Assembly (NCBI GenBank): GCA_034925865.1
Contig: JAYFRN010000005.1
Span: 69,964-133,963, forward strand
Direction of reading: 5' to 3'
From: Oscillospiraceae bacterium
GTDB lineage: Bacteria; Bacillota; Clostridia; Oscillospirales; SIG627
DNA length: 64,000 nt
The stretch's first letter is position 1; each line of letters starts with the position of its first letter. Positions 1 through 9,131 of this stretch are shown here, one piece after another. Position numbers and translations under genes: made by a program. A model generated the notes under the pieces. The model made no database searches, had not been told where the DNA came from, and saw nothing but the letters and a program-made list of their open reading frames with translations.

Positions 1-100
1 GCTTCGCTCATATATGCTGTTTCTCCTTATGTATCAAAAACTCATTCTTATTTTACACCGATAAATTAATTTTGCAAGTGGTATCCGTATAAATTCACAT

Positions 101-228
101 TATAATTAAAACAACAATTAAATAATCCTTGTTTTATAAGTGAAAAAAGTTGTATTGTAAGAAAAGCCCATATACCAGTGTGCTTTCCATATAAGGCGTG
201 ATTATAAAATTACCGTGTAAAAATTTCT
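101..228 (+). repeat. Dispersed repeat family 1, copy 1a (degenerate)
   Basis: The stretch starting AATTAAAACAACAATTAAAT, followed by AATCCTTGTTTTATAAG and GAAAAGCCCATATACCA, matches the start of a repeat also found near 3207, 7690, 10745 and 15475. The right half is diverged, although ATTACCG near 210 may be its end. It lies just before the sigma-like gene. Confidence 0.5.
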
Positions 229-286
229 TATAAGCACCCAATGAAAACCCATATTGATGCACTTTTTATGCGAAAGGCAGGTGAGA

Positions 287-1834
287 ATGATGAATGCGGA
301 AATTATGGCATTATACGTAGATAAAGTATATGCCTATGCAGTAAAAAGGACTTTTACAAGTGAGGAAGCAGCTGATCTTTCACAGGAAATCCTTTTTATT
401 GCTATCAGAGAGCTGCCGAAGCTCAGAGATCAAAACCGTTTCGAACCGTGGTTGTGGGGCATAGCTGAAAACGTAACAAAAGCATTCCGTCGGCATCAGG
501 GACGACAACGCGCGATGTATTCTTATGATATGCCGGAGGAAATACCCGAGAAAAATGATGATACCGAAGAAAACAATGAGATTTATGATCTTCTGAGGCG
601 GAAGATCGCAATGCTTTCGACAATTTACCGCGACATCATTATCCTTTATTATTATGACGGTCTTTCTACAAAACAAATATCCGTGAAGCTCGGAATTCCC
701 GAAGGAACTGTCACATGGAGACTGTCCGAAGCACGGAGAAAATTGAAAAAGGAGTGTACCAAAATGGAAGAAAGCGCACTGAGACCGATGAAACTGAGAA
801 TTGATATATACGGAAACGGAAACTTTCACGTGAAAAATGTGCCGTTTCCGGATGTATATATCAATGATGCTCTGTCGCAGAATATCTTATATTATTGTTA
901 TGACGAACCACAGAGTATTGAAGGACTTGCAAAGATTTGCGGAGTTCCCGCATATTACATCGAAGATCGGATCGACAATCTGATAAAACATGAAGCTGTC
1001 ATTGAACCATCAAAGGGAAGATATCAAACCGACTTTATTATCTGGTCGGATAAATATGGTATATATTGCGAAGAAAACTCTGAAAAAGTACTTATGCCGA
1101 TGATGGATAAAATAATCGCTGCTTTAAAATCCATCGCAAAAGAAGCAGATAAAATAAGCTTTTACAAAGCCGGAAAAGCTCCGAAGGATTTGTTTTACCT
1201 ATATGGCATTATGGCCTTTGAATATGCGAGAAATCGCTTTTGCAATCTTCCGAGACCGCAAATAAAAGCAAAGTATGACGGTTTCAGATGGTGTTATCTC
1301 GGCAATATGGAAACAGGAAAGCACGAAAGAAACAATATTAATATTCTGCATAATGGAGGCAGTGGGAGAAGAGGGCATTACACGCATACTGTATACTGTG
1401 GCTTTGGCGGACTGTCACGCCGAGATATGATGTATGAAAACTATATCGATGTGTGTGAAGATATTCTACTGACAGGTCATTCGGATGATGCAGATGAGAC
1501 AGCTCTTGCCATACAGGAGGGTTATATCGTAAGAGATGCCGACGGAAAACTGATAGTTACATCGACAGCATTCACCAAAGAACAGAAGGATGAATTTTAT
1601 GCTATTGCGGACAGGTATCTCGCGCCGCTGATGGATGAATATTCCGGTATTGTTGAACGCTTTATCACAGGATATAAAAAGCTGTTCCCGAAATATCTCG
1701 AGGATGACACCGACCGTATGTGCAATGGAATGTTTGTCGGATTGTATAAGGCCATAATAGAATTTGCGCAGCGAACGGGTGATATAGAGCTTCCTTCACC
1801 TGACAGCTTCTGCGACGTAATGCTGCAAATTTGA
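287..1834 (+). CDS. Sigma-70 family RNA polymerase sigma factor with long C-terminal extension
   Basis: The N-terminal ~165 residues form an ECF-type sigma factor. Region 2 contains AADLSQEILFIAIRELPKL and FEPWLWGIAEN. Region 4 contains the helix-turn-helix YDGLSTKQISVKLGIPEGTV. About 350 residues follow. They begin with a winged-helix-like stretch (IEGLAKICGVPAYYIEDRID) and end in an unrecognised helical domain. Canonical ECF factors are about 160-200 aa, so this is a fused form, probably self-regulated or ligand-sensing (inference). An upstream TTG at 254 extends the frame, but AGGTGAG at 279-285 favours ATG 287 or 290. No anti-sigma gene is adjacent. A terminator follows. Confidence 0.75.
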   Translation: MMNAEIMALYVDKVYAYAVKRTFTSEEAADLSQEILFIAIRELPKLRDQNRFEPWLWGIAENVTKAFRRHQGRQRAMYSYDMPEEIPEKNDDTEENNEIYDLLRRKIAMLSTIYRDIIILYYYDGLSTKQISVKLGIPEGTVTWRLSEARRKLKKECTKMEESALRPMKLRIDIYGNGNFHVKNVPFPDVYINDALSQNILYYCYDEPQSIEGLAKICGVPAYYIEDRIDNLIKHEAVIEPSKGRYQTDFIIWSDKYGIYCEENSEKVLMPMMDKIIAALKSIAKEADKISFYKAGKAPKDLFYLYGIMAFEYARNRFCNLPRPQIKAKYDGFRWCYLGNMETGKHERNNINILHNGGSGRRGHYTHTVYCGFGGLSRRDMMYENYIDVCEDILLTGHSDDADETALAIQEGYIVRDADGKLIVTSTAFTKEQKDEFYAIADRYLAPLMDEYSGIVERFITGYKKLFPKYLEDDTDRMCNGMFVGLYKAIIEFAQRTGDIELPSPDSFCDVMLQI

Positions 1835-1874
1835 CAAGCAATTTGAAACTATACTTTCATATAGTTCGTTCAGT

Positions 1875-1909
1875 CTCCGATGCGGTTTTCTCTACATCGG
1901 AGGCTTTTA
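1875..1909 (+). terminator. Intrinsic terminator after the sigma-like gene
   Basis: The 8-bp stem CTCCGATG / CATCGGAG (1875-1882 and 1895-1902) is followed by GCTTTT. It ends the sigma-like transcription unit. Confidence 0.8.
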
Positions 1910-1971
1910 ATAACCGCCGTTTCGTATTTTTCGCCAGCTTTTATAAGTATACAATGACGTTATACATATAA

Positions 1972-2000
1972 TTGACAATGCTTGATCTTTGATTTATAAT
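1972..2000 (+). promoter_or_regulatory. Consensus sigma-A promoter for the tandem GNAT gene
   Basis: TTGACA (1972-1977), a 17-nt spacer and TATAAT (1995-2000) match the housekeeping consensus exactly. The predicted start is about 2007, giving a leader of under 30 nt before ATG 2035. Confidence 0.8.
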
Positions 2001-2034
2001 GATATTAGTAAAACGAAACTAAGCTTTTGAAAGT

Positions 2035-3018
2035 ATGGTGCTTGAAATGGAAATGGAAACAGCGGATTTGATAAATTACATAGAACCAGCGCTGGATTTA
2101 TGGAACAGACATTGCCGGGAGAAAAGCGTTTATAAGCAGATGGACAGATCGACCTTTGCTGATAAATTTACCTGCAGTGAAGCGGAAATAATAAAAATCT
2201 CCTTTGCCGCCATATATGAAAGCAGCTTTGCGGGCTTTTCGGCCGGCGTCTATGATAAAGCCTCAGGCAAAGCGTATATCAGCTATATACTAGTCGATAA
2301 AAAATACCGCGGTCAAAAAATAGGATCGTTGCTACTTCAGGCGCTGGAGCAAAAGCTTTTTGAAATATCCGACGGCAGAGTCAAAAAATATGAAGTGATA
2401 TTTTTCAATCCCGCAAAGCTTGAATGGATAATACCAGAAACAAAATCGGACGATCACCCTAATTCGCCGGGAGTCGACATATCCTGCGGTGGTTATATTT
2501 TTCTGAAGAACTGCGGCTATCGTGATATCGCATATCAGAATTCATATTACCGTCCGCTCAAAGGCTTCACCGTACCTCCGGACATCGCCTTAAAACGCGA
2601 AGAACTTATGAAAAACAACATTATTTTTGAATATTATGATAAAAATCTTCATTATGATCTGAATGAGCTCTTTGACGATCTGAAAAATGACGTATGGCGA
2701 AAGGCGGTGCTTGATGGTATAGAAGACGGAAAGCCTGTTATAGTCGTTTCGGACGGAGGAAGAATATGCGGGTATGCCGGGCCCTTATCAGTACAAAGCT
2801 CCATGAGAGGATATTTTGAAGGTATCGGGGTTCACAGCGCGTACAGACATCACGGCATAGGGAAAGTGCTGTTCAATGTACTGTGTGAAAGCCTGAAAGA
2901 AAAAGGAGCCGGATTCATGTCGCTTTTCACAGGCGAAACAAATCCGGCACGTAACATTTACGAATCAGCGGGCTTCAAAATCGTAAGAGTGTGGTCCGAT
3001 ATGCAGAAGGAAATATAA
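2035..3018 (+). CDS. Tandem-domain GNAT N-acetyltransferase
   Basis: Two GNAT acetyl-CoA-binding domains lie in one chain of up to 327 aa. The first has its pyrophosphate-binding loop at VDKKYRGQKIGSLLLQALEQ (about residues 85-105). The second has VHSAYRHHGIGKVLFNVL (about 262-280) and the typical ending NPARNIYESAGFKIVRVW. Members acetylate small amines, antibiotics or peptides; the substrate cannot be told. Alternative in-frame ATGs at 2047 and 2053 exist and the ribosome site is weak, so the start is uncertain. The gene is monocistronic, between a perfect sigma-A promoter and a strong terminator. Confidence 0.85.
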   Translation: MVLEMEMETADLINYIEPALDLWNRHCREKSVYKQMDRSTFADKFTCSEAEIIKISFAAIYESSFAGFSAGVYDKASGKAYISYILVDKKYRGQKIGSLLLQALEQKLFEISDGRVKKYEVIFFNPAKLEWIIPETKSDDHPNSPGVDISCGGYIFLKNCGYRDIAYQNSYYRPLKGFTVPPDIALKREELMKNNIIFEYYDKNLHYDLNELFDDLKNDVWRKAVLDGIEDGKPVIVVSDGGRICGYAGPLSVQSSMRGYFEGIGVHSAYRHHGIGKVLFNVLCESLKEKGAGFMSLFTGETNPARNIYESAGFKIVRVWSDMQKEI

Positions 3019-3040
3019 ATATATAATACTCACTGAACAA

Positions 3041-3083
3041 TGTTGCTTGCAAGCGTTGATGCTTGCAAGCAACATTATTTTTT
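3041..3083 (+). terminator. Strong intrinsic terminator
   Basis: A perfect 14-bp inverted repeat (TGTTGCTTGCAAGC, 6-nt loop, GCTTGCAAGCAACA; 3041-3074) is followed by TTATTTTTT. It ends the GNAT gene. Confidence 0.85.
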
Positions 3084-3166
3084 ACCGGCAGAAAGCCAAA
3101 CAAAGTGTTATAAATATGGGAATATATACTGTTTATCTGTTATTAAAAAATTAACCAGAAATAATA

Positions 3167-3195
3167 TTGACAAATATATGATAAATGAGTATAAT
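3167..3195 (+). promoter_or_regulatory. Consensus sigma-A promoter for the TetR-ABC operon
   Basis: TTGACA (3167-3172), 17 nt and TATAAT (3190-3195). Downstream, AAAACAG and CTGTTTT (3196-3222) form an inverted repeat that could be the TetR operator (inference). The leader then runs through a copy of dispersed repeat family 1. Confidence 0.75.
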
Positions 3196-3206
3196 AAAAA
3201 CAGATG

Positions 3207-3332
3207 TTTCAAAACAACTGTTTTTATTAACTCGGGCATTTAAATAATTACCGCTCAAAGAGGGAAAAGACTATGTTATATGGGCTTATCTCTTTTATAA
3301 AACACGACTTATTTAAATGCTGTTTTAATAAT
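3207..3332 (-). repeat. Dispersed repeat family 1, copy 1b (reverse orientation)
   Basis: It contains TTATTAACTCGG, TTAAATAATTACCGCT, the hairpin arms around AGAGGGAAAAGAC and GGGCTTATCTCTTTTATAA, and CTGTTTTAATAATGG. It lies between the promoter and the TetR ribosome site, so it is transcribed as the operon leader. Confidence 0.7.
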
Positions 3333-3348
3333 GGAAGGAGACAAAAGT

Positions 3349-3939
3349 ATGCCGCCAAAACAGAAATTTTCGAGAGAAGAAATTATTGCAGCTTCCTTAA
3401 ATATAACAAGGCGTGAGGGTTTAACAGGACTCACAGCCAGGGGTTTGGGTGCAGAATTAAAAAGTTCTGCCAGACCGATTTTTACAATATTTAAAAATAT
3501 GGAAGAAGTGCATCAAGAAACCATAAAAGCAGCTAAAGCGATATATAGCGGATATGTTCAAAAAGGACTTGAAGAAGAACCGGCTTTTAAAGGCGTCGGG
3601 ACTGCGTATGTACATTTTTCTAAAGATGAGCCGAAATTATTTCAGCTGCTGTTTATGACAGAGAAGAATGGTATATCAACGGAATTGTCGGATATCCTGC
3701 CGGCTATTGACGAAAACAGCAACCGCATTTTAGAATCTGTTCAGAAATACGGAATGAGTAAAGAAAAATCCTACAAGCTGTATCAGTATCTATGGCTGTT
3801 TACTCACGGTATCGCTACATTGTATGCTACAGGAGTTTGTCGTTTTACTGATAAGCAAGTCAGTGAGATGTTGACGGAAGTATTTGTATCGATATTAAGA
3901 AAAATGAAAGAAGAATCCGAGGTGGAGAACGATGATTGA
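3349..3939 (+). CDS. TetR/AcrR family transcriptional regulator
   Basis: Protein of 196 aa with an N-terminal TetR helix-turn-helix (FSREEIIAASLNITRREG, then LTGLTARGLGAELK and RPIFTIFKNMEEV) and an all-helical C-terminal ligand domain. Start 3349 is chosen because GGAAGGAG (3333-3340) lies 8 nt upstream; the in-frame ATG at 3331 overlaps that site. It overlaps the ABC ATPase gene by 8 nt, so it is the first gene of the operon and probably represses it until an inducer binds. Confidence 0.85.
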   Translation: MPPKQKFSREEIIAASLNITRREGLTGLTARGLGAELKSSARPIFTIFKNMEEVHQETIKAAKAIYSGYVQKGLEEEPAFKGVGTAYVHFSKDEPKLFQLLFMTEKNGISTELSDILPAIDENSNRILESVQKYGMSKEKSYKLYQYLWLFTHGIATLYATGVCRFTDKQVSEMLTEVFVSILRKMKEESEVENDD

Positions 3940-4624
3940 AATAAATAATATAATAAAAGAATACGGGAATGAAGAAAGCTCCTTTACGGCATTAAAAGGT
4001 ATATCGCTAAAAATCAATGACGGAGATTTCACCGTTATATTAGGTCCGTCCGGCTCAGGGAAATCAACTCTGTTAAATATAGTTTCAGGTCTTGAACGTC
4101 CGAACAACGGAACAATATTTTATGACAGTGTAGATATAACAACTCTAAATGACAACGATCTGACATTATTCAGAAAAAATAATATTGGTTTTGTGTTTCA
4201 GCAATATTATCTGTTGCCTAATCTGAATGTAGATAAGAATGTAAAAATGGGAGCCGATTTAGTCGGAAACAGAGAATATAAGCAGATTATAGAAGCGGTT
4301 GGCTTAAATGATAAAACAGATAAATTTCCAAGCGAGCTTAGTGGCGGAGAGCAACAGAGAGTCTCCGTCGCCAGAGCATTGGCAAAAAAGCCAAAGGTAT
4401 TATTCTTGGATGAGCCTACAGGCGCATTGGATGAAGAAACTGGCAGATTGATTTTGGATTACATATTTAAACTTCATAAAAAACTACATTTTACAATTAT
4501 CATGGTAACGCACAACACGAATATTGCTGATATGGCAAATACAGTTATTAAAATGAATAGCGGAAAAGTGGTTGAATCATATTCGAATCGAGAGCAAAAA
4601 AGCGCTTATGTGATAGGGTGGTGA
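3932..4624 (+). CDS. ABC transporter ATP-binding protein (MacB/LolD type)
   Basis: A 230-aa ATPase subunit that powers the adjacent FtsX permease. Walker A is GPSGSGKST (about residues 38-46), the Q-loop is FVFQQYY, the signature is [14 protein letters not shown] and Walker B is [12 protein letters not shown], followed by the H-loop MVTHN. This subfamily works in peptide and lipid efflux or stress sensing rather than bulk uptake. Translation is coupled: the gene overlaps TetR by 8 nt, and the permease starts 5 nt after its stop. Confidence 0.9.
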   Translation: MIEINNIIKEYGNEESSFTALKGISLKINDGDFTVILGPSGSGKSTLLNIVSGLERPNNGTIFYDSVDITTLNDNDLTLFRKNNIGFVFQQYYLLPNLNVDKNVKMGADLVGNREYKQIIEAVGLNDKTDKFPSELSGGEQQRVSVARALAKKPKVLFLDEPTGALDEETGRLILDYIFKLHKKLHFTIIMVTHNTNIADMANTVIKMNSGKVVESYSNREQKSAYVIGW

Positions 4625-4628
4625 CCGC

Positions 4629-5777
4629 ATGATAATTCGATTGAAAGATGCTGTCAAATTAATAGGAGTTACTATTATTACTTGCTGCGCAGTTTTTGTT
4701 TCCACTCTGTTTATGAATTACAATATCGATATAGTAAAAATAAAGGATCTTATTGACAGTGACAAAATAATGGCATTTTATGATGCTCAGGTGTTAAACG
4801 GAAAAGTGTCATGCGCTGTCAGCGGTTTATGCTTGTTGTTAACATCTGTTGTTATGCTGTGCTTCTATATCAAACACTATATTGATATACATAAAAAAGA
4901 TTTAGGGATACTCAAGGCATTGGGATACTCGAAATTTAAAATAGCAAAAAATTTCGCTGTGTTCAGCTTGAGTGTTTTTACAGGAACAACTTTGGGATTA
5001 TGTTCGGCATTTGCTTTACTGCCAAAATTCTATGAGGTTATGAATGAAGACAAAATACTACCGGAAATACCAATGCATTTTAACTTCATATTGTTTTTGT
5101 ACCTGGTGATTTTACCCACATTGGTGTTCGGTCTTCTTGCTGTGGGTTACAGTTACTTTAGATTAAAATGTTCTGCGCTGGAGTTGTTAAAAGGGAAAAG
5201 CGAATCCGCCATGAAAAAGAAAAAAAGCCGCAAACAACATGAAACGGAAATAACATTTTTACAGGAATTAAAGAAAAGCACAGTAAGAAATCGATTTATA
5301 CTCATATTTTTTATCGCATTTGCTTCATTTTGCTATTCGGCGATGACTCAAATGTCTATGAGTATGAAAGATTTAGCAAGCCCTATGATGGCGGCTATCA
5401 TTGTCATTATCGGATTTATTTTAGCATTTACTACCTTGTTTTTAGCCGTTACTACCGTTATAAACGCAAATACGAAACAAATATCTATTATGAAGGTGTT
5501 TGGCTATTCATTTCGCGAGTGCAGCGATGCAATTCTCAATGGATACCGACCGATCGCCTATATCGGATTTGCCATAGGGACTGTATATCAATACGTTTTA
5601 TTAAAAATAATGGTTGGCGTTTTTTCTACGACCATGGAGTCAATTCCGGAATACTGCTTCGATGTTAAAGCTTTTATAATCGTTCTTATCTCGTTTGTTT
5701 TTATTTATGAAGCTATAATGTATATCTATTCTGCAAGAATAAAGAAAATTTCCGTAAAAGAGGTTATGTCGGAGTAG
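4629..5777 (+). CDS. FtsX-like ABC transporter permease
   Basis: A 382-aa membrane protein with two FtsX-type halves. Hydrophobic segments lie at about residues 10-30, 60-82, 110-132, 150-175, 220-240, 255-280, 308-330 and 345-370. The coupling-helix-like sequences KKDLGILKALGYSKFKIAKN and KQISIMKVFGYSFRECSDAI mark each half. No large extracytoplasmic domain is present, unlike BceB. With the preceding ATPase and TetR it forms a small self-regulated exporter; the substrate is unknown. Confidence 0.85.
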   Translation: MIIRLKDAVKLIGVTIITCCAVFVSTLFMNYNIDIVKIKDLIDSDKIMAFYDAQVLNGKVSCAVSGLCLLLTSVVMLCFYIKHYIDIHKKDLGILKALGYSKFKIAKNFAVFSLSVFTGTTLGLCSAFALLPKFYEVMNEDKILPEIPMHFNFILFLYLVILPTLVFGLLAVGYSYFRLKCSALELLKGKSESAMKKKKSRKQHETEITFLQELKKSTVRNRFILIFFIAFASFCYSAMTQMSMSMKDLASPMMAAIIVIIGFILAFTTLFLAVTTVINANTKQISIMKVFGYSFRECSDAILNGYRPIAYIGFAIGTVYQYVLLKIMVGVFSTTMESIPEYCFDVKAFIIVLISFVFIYEAIMYIYSARIKKISVKEVMSE

Positions 5778-5812
5778 TCGGATGTGCTGTAATACCGTAG
5801 AAAGGAAATCAT

Positions 5813-7183
5813 ATGTTAAAATCAGAATTTGAGTTGTTAGTAAGACAGGGAAGAGGAAACGGTATATTATTGCTTAAAAAAGAGGCGGACAAATCCCCTT
5901 TCAGAGATATGGTTATATTCGCCGCAATTAACGATTTGCGGTACGACTGGCAATGCAGCGATGACCAGGCTTGGTATGTCTATGAGCTGATCAAGTGCTT
6001 CGACGATGTCGATTTAATTGTTGCAGCAATCATCAGCAGATATAAAGAAATATCAGAAAGCGAATACGGCTGCACGCATTATCTGAAAATGCTTACAATT
6101 TTTTCTCAAAATGGTTATTCTGATGCAGCAGATGTAATTATGCAAATCTATGATAAAGAGTATAACATAATGGCAGGTCGCACACAAAACTCTGATTCAT
6201 ACGATTATGGACGCGATAAATACGGTTACACTGCGGTTGAGGCAATATATTCCGGATGTATAACGCCTTACAGATTGTTTTGTGATATCGGTAATCTTCT
6301 TTTAAAAGATGGCATTTTCCAAATAACTGATTTTTATATGTGGATTGATGAAGTCCGAATATACATAGGTGATACCGCCTTTGATTCGGTGCTGACTTGG
6401 GATAATCGCGATGTTATCAGATTCAAATCTGCTTGGAAGGCCGAAAAAGAAAGGATAAAGCATCTTAGGATCAGATGGACATCTGAAATGACGACCTTTG
6501 AGAACGTCAACCGTCTTATAACATACATCCGTGAGAGAAAACCTGTAAATTACAGTATGAAAAAATACCTGAAGGATCCGATTGAAAGTAAACAGATTAT
6601 TGAACTTTCTAAGCTGGCATATCAGGAGAATGATGTTGAACGTAAAACAGTACTGTATTCTATCCTTCCATTTATGGCAATTTCGTCAGATAAGCTCATA
6701 GAGGAAGCGTGTAAATATGAATATGCACTTAAAAATCCAGATTGTCCTGAGTATCTGCTTGAAACGCGTATTCTGGAAAAACTCGGCAACATATTCAACG
6801 ATAAGCCGGATATTCGTGAGTATGCACGGAAGCTTGTTGCAAAGGGATATCCCGACAGTATTATGGTAGGTCTGCGAGCGCAGATCTATGAGCTTTCCGA
6901 TCATGATTCGTTTGTGAAATACATTAAAGGCATTCCCGTGGAACGATCGAACAGCGACATATGGCATAAAGCGGATTTTGCTGTGCTTGGCATGTGGAAG
7001 CATAAACCTGACATTGCGCCTGCGGAGCTTATTTACTATATCTATGAAACAACGCTTTGCGCGGCTTGCCGCAGAAATGCCGTTAAAATAATTAACAAAT
7101 ATGGATTGATGACAAGCGAAATCTGTGACGAAGCCCGATATGACAGCGAAGAAGATGTCAGGAATTTAGTAATGAATCGTTAA
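5813..7183 (+). CDS. Conserved hypothetical protein, HEAT-repeat-like
   Basis: A 456-aa soluble protein rich in amphipathic helices, with no signal peptide and no catalytic motif that I recognise. Repeated helix pairs such as ALKNPDCPEYLLETRILEKL and AACRRNAVKIINKYG suggest an alpha-solenoid, that is, a protein-binding scaffold (inference). AGAAAGGA precedes ATG 5813. It lies 35 nt after the permease gene on the same strand and may be read through from that operon. Confidence 0.6.
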   Translation: MLKSEFELLVRQGRGNGILLLKKEADKSPFRDMVIFAAINDLRYDWQCSDDQAWYVYELIKCFDDVDLIVAAIISRYKEISESEYGCTHYLKMLTIFSQNGYSDAADVIMQIYDKEYNIMAGRTQNSDSYDYGRDKYGYTAVEAIYSGCITPYRLFCDIGNLLLKDGIFQITDFYMWIDEVRIYIGDTAFDSVLTWDNRDVIRFKSAWKAEKERIKHLRIRWTSEMTTFENVNRLITYIRERKPVNYSMKKYLKDPIESKQIIELSKLAYQENDVERKTVLYSILPFMAISSDKLIEEACKYEYALKNPDCPEYLLETRILEKLGNIFNDKPDIREYARKLVAKGYPDSIMVGLRAQIYELSDHDSFVKYIKGIPVERSNSDIWHKADFAVLGMWKHKPDIAPAELIYYIYETTLCAACRRNAVKIINKYGLMTSEICDEARYDSEEDVRNLVMNR

Positions 7184-7211
7184 ATTATATAATTCATTGA
7201 GGTAAAATTAC

Positions 7212-7646
7212 ATGAGTGAAATTCACGATATTAATACTCCGTAAGACATAGTACATTTTCAACGGGAATGCAACAATCTTCATGACGGATATATTATTGC
7301 AGTCAATTACAAAAATGACGTTGTTTCTGACTGCACAACAACATCGTTCGGCTTGGATTCGTTGCTGTCTGTTATGATTCTTATCACAAGCATGGAGAAA
7401 ACGCCCGTTGTTGAAATGCTCTTCAATAATGTTTGTGATTTTCGTATTCCGTCGGGATTTTTTTATATTTTTGATTTCATGATAGACTTTATTTCGGATG
7501 AGCGGTATGGCTTGAAGGATAATTATATTCTCTGGTCAACCGAGTATAATTTCAATCTTGAAAAAAAGGTTAAGCTGAGTGAAAATCATACCGCTTATGT
7601 AAAAGCTGGGAAAATGGCATGGCGGTTTTGCAATCAAACGAAATGA
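7212..7646 (+). pseudogene. Small cytoplasmic protein gene interrupted by an in-frame TAA
   Basis: ATG 7212 follows a GAGGT ribosome site (7199-7203). The frame reads MSEIHDINTP and then TAA (7242-7244), but continues open for 133 codons to 7646. The continuation (DIVHFQRECNNLHDGYI and later) resembles small Firmicutes proteins with an FHD motif near the N-terminus. Removing the single stop restores about 144 aa. Internal initiation, for example near 7353, is possible but would lack the N-terminus. Confidence 0.6.
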
Positions 7647-7689
7647 GATGTAAATATGAGCAATGGCTGACAATTGATATAATATTCCA

Positions 7690-7799
7690 TCATTATTAAA
7701 CTGCAATTAAATAATCCTTGTCTTAAAAGAGAGAAAAGCCCATATACCAAAGCTTTTCTCTCTTTTAGCGGTAATTATTTAATTACCGAGTTAATAATC
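7690..7799 (+). repeat. Dispersed repeat family 1, copy 1c
   Basis: A well-preserved copy. ATTATTAAACTGCAATTAAA is followed by TAATCCTTGTC, then a long hairpin whose arms are AAAAGAGAGAAAAGC (7725-7739) and GCTTTTCTCTCTTTT (7752-7766), then AGCGGTAATTATTTAATTAC and CGAGTTAATAA. The rest of the gap before cheC (7800-7981) shows nothing recognisable. Confidence 0.75.
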
Positions 7800-7981
7800 G
7801 TTCGGACTGATTTTTGAAAAGAAGACGAGGCTTATATTAAAAAACTGCAAATATTGTCGAATTATATATAATAGGCGGGAAAACTTGAAATACATTAAAT
7901 TCGAATAAACCTTCCGCATGGTTCTGACAGGATTTAATCGCGAAAGCAATATCAACTGATATAATTCGATAAGGAATGTGT

Positions 7982-8599
7982 ATGAAAAAAGTAAATATTA
8001 ATAATCTTAACAGTGAGCAGCTGGATGTATTGCAGGAAATCGGAAATATCGGAGCGGGGAACGCCGCCACGGCGTTGGCGACATTATTGTCAAACAGAGT
8101 ATCAATGTCTGTGCCTATTCTGAATATTGTTGATATTAAAGATATAGCCGATACGCTCGGAGGGCCTGAAAATGGGGTCGTCGGAATACTTATGTCAATG
8201 TCCGGTGACGTCAAAGGCCTTATCATGCTTGTGTATGAAGAGAAATTCTTAAATACCGTGATTCGAACGTTGTTGGGCACGGATATAGACGGGCTGAATA
8301 ATTTAAGCGAAATGGACAAGTCCGTTTTTATGGAAGTGGGAAATATATTGGGCAGCGCATATTTAAATGCGCTGGCTCAGCTTACCGGACTGAAAATAGT
8401 AATTTCGCCACCTGATATTTGTGCTGATATGGCGGGAGCCATTATGAGCGTTCCTGCGTCAATTTTCGGAATGACAGGCGACAAGGTTCTTATTATCCGT
8501 GAAGATTTTATCGGTACAGAGCAGATCACAAGTCATTTGATCATGATACCTGAAGCCGATTCGTTGGACATTATTTTATCAAGCTTAGGAATTATTTAA
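7982..8599 (+). CDS. cheC: CheC-family CheY-P phosphatase
   Basis: A 205-aa protein with both CheC active-site signatures. The first is around LQEIGNIGAGNAATALATLL (about residues 15-34) and the second around DKSVFMEVGNILGSAYLNAL (about 110-130), each with the conserved E-x2-N. CheC dephosphorylates CheY-P and is stimulated by CheD. Start 7982 is preferred because AAGGA (7971-7975) is 6 nt upstream; ATG 7976 abuts it. The stop overlaps the cheD start (TAATG). Confidence 0.9.
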   Translation: MKKVNINNLNSEQLDVLQEIGNIGAGNAATALATLLSNRVSMSVPILNIVDIKDIADTLGGPENGVVGILMSMSGDVKGLIMLVYEEKFLNTVIRTLLGTDIDGLNNLSEMDKSVFMEVGNILGSAYLNALAQLTGLKIVISPPDICADMAGAIMSVPASIFGMTGDKVLIIREDFIGTEQITSHLIMIPEADSLDIILSSLGII

Positions 8600-9069
8600 T
8601 GGGAAATCTTATTGTTGTCGGTATATCGGATATGAAAATTGCTTCTGGCGATGACATGCTTATTACATACGCGCTCGGTTCCTGTGTCGGGACATGTCTT
8701 TATGACAGTACCGCAAAAATAATAGGTCTGTCACATATCTTATTATCAGACAGCGGAATATGTCCCAACGACAGCAATATTTATAAATTTGCCGATACCG
8801 CGATCAAAGAACTGGTCAGACAAATGAAAGCAAAGGGAGCAAATCAATATAGATTGCATGCGAAGATTGCGGGGGGCGCCCAGATGTTTGCAAACAGCAA
8901 CCGTATCGGCGACAAAAATATAAAAGCGGTAATTGACGAACTGAATAAGCTTGGCATTAAAATTGTAGCTCATGATGTAGGCGAGAATTACGGCAGAACG
9001 ATGACATGTCATGCAAAAGACGGGCATGTTGAAATAAATGCGATCAGTAAAGGTAAAAAAGCATTATAA
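8599..9069 (+). CDS. cheD: CheD chemoreceptor glutamine deamidase
   Basis: A 156-aa protein with the CheD catalytic set: Cys in YALGSCVGTCLYD (about residue 30), His in GLSHILL (about 46) and Thr in GRTMTCH near the C-terminus. CheD deamidates receptor glutamines and binds CheC. It starts on the last base of the cheC stop, so the pair is co-translated. No cheA, cheW, cheY, receptor or flagellar gene is present in the window. Confidence 0.92.
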   Translation: MGNLIVVGISDMKIASGDDMLITYALGSCVGTCLYDSTAKIIGLSHILLSDSGICPNDSNIYKFADTAIKELVRQMKAKGANQYRLHAKIAGGAQMFANSNRIGDKNIKAVIDELNKLGIKIVAHDVGENYGRTMTCHAKDGHVEINAISKGKKAL

Positions 9070-9088
9070 TACGGATTATACCTGAAAT

Positions 9089-9131
9089 AAAGAGCTGCGG
9101 CAAAACGAAAATTTAGCCGCGGCTCTTTTAT
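9089..9131 (+). terminator. Intrinsic terminator after cheCD
   Basis: The hairpin AGAGC-T-GCGGC / GCCGC-G-GCTCT encloses an A-rich loop and is followed by TTTTA. Confidence 0.75.

Noticed and set aside
3040-3243. Open frame of 67 codons
   Set aside because: Its first third is the perfect terminator hairpin and the rest runs over a promoter and repeat; no ribosome site.
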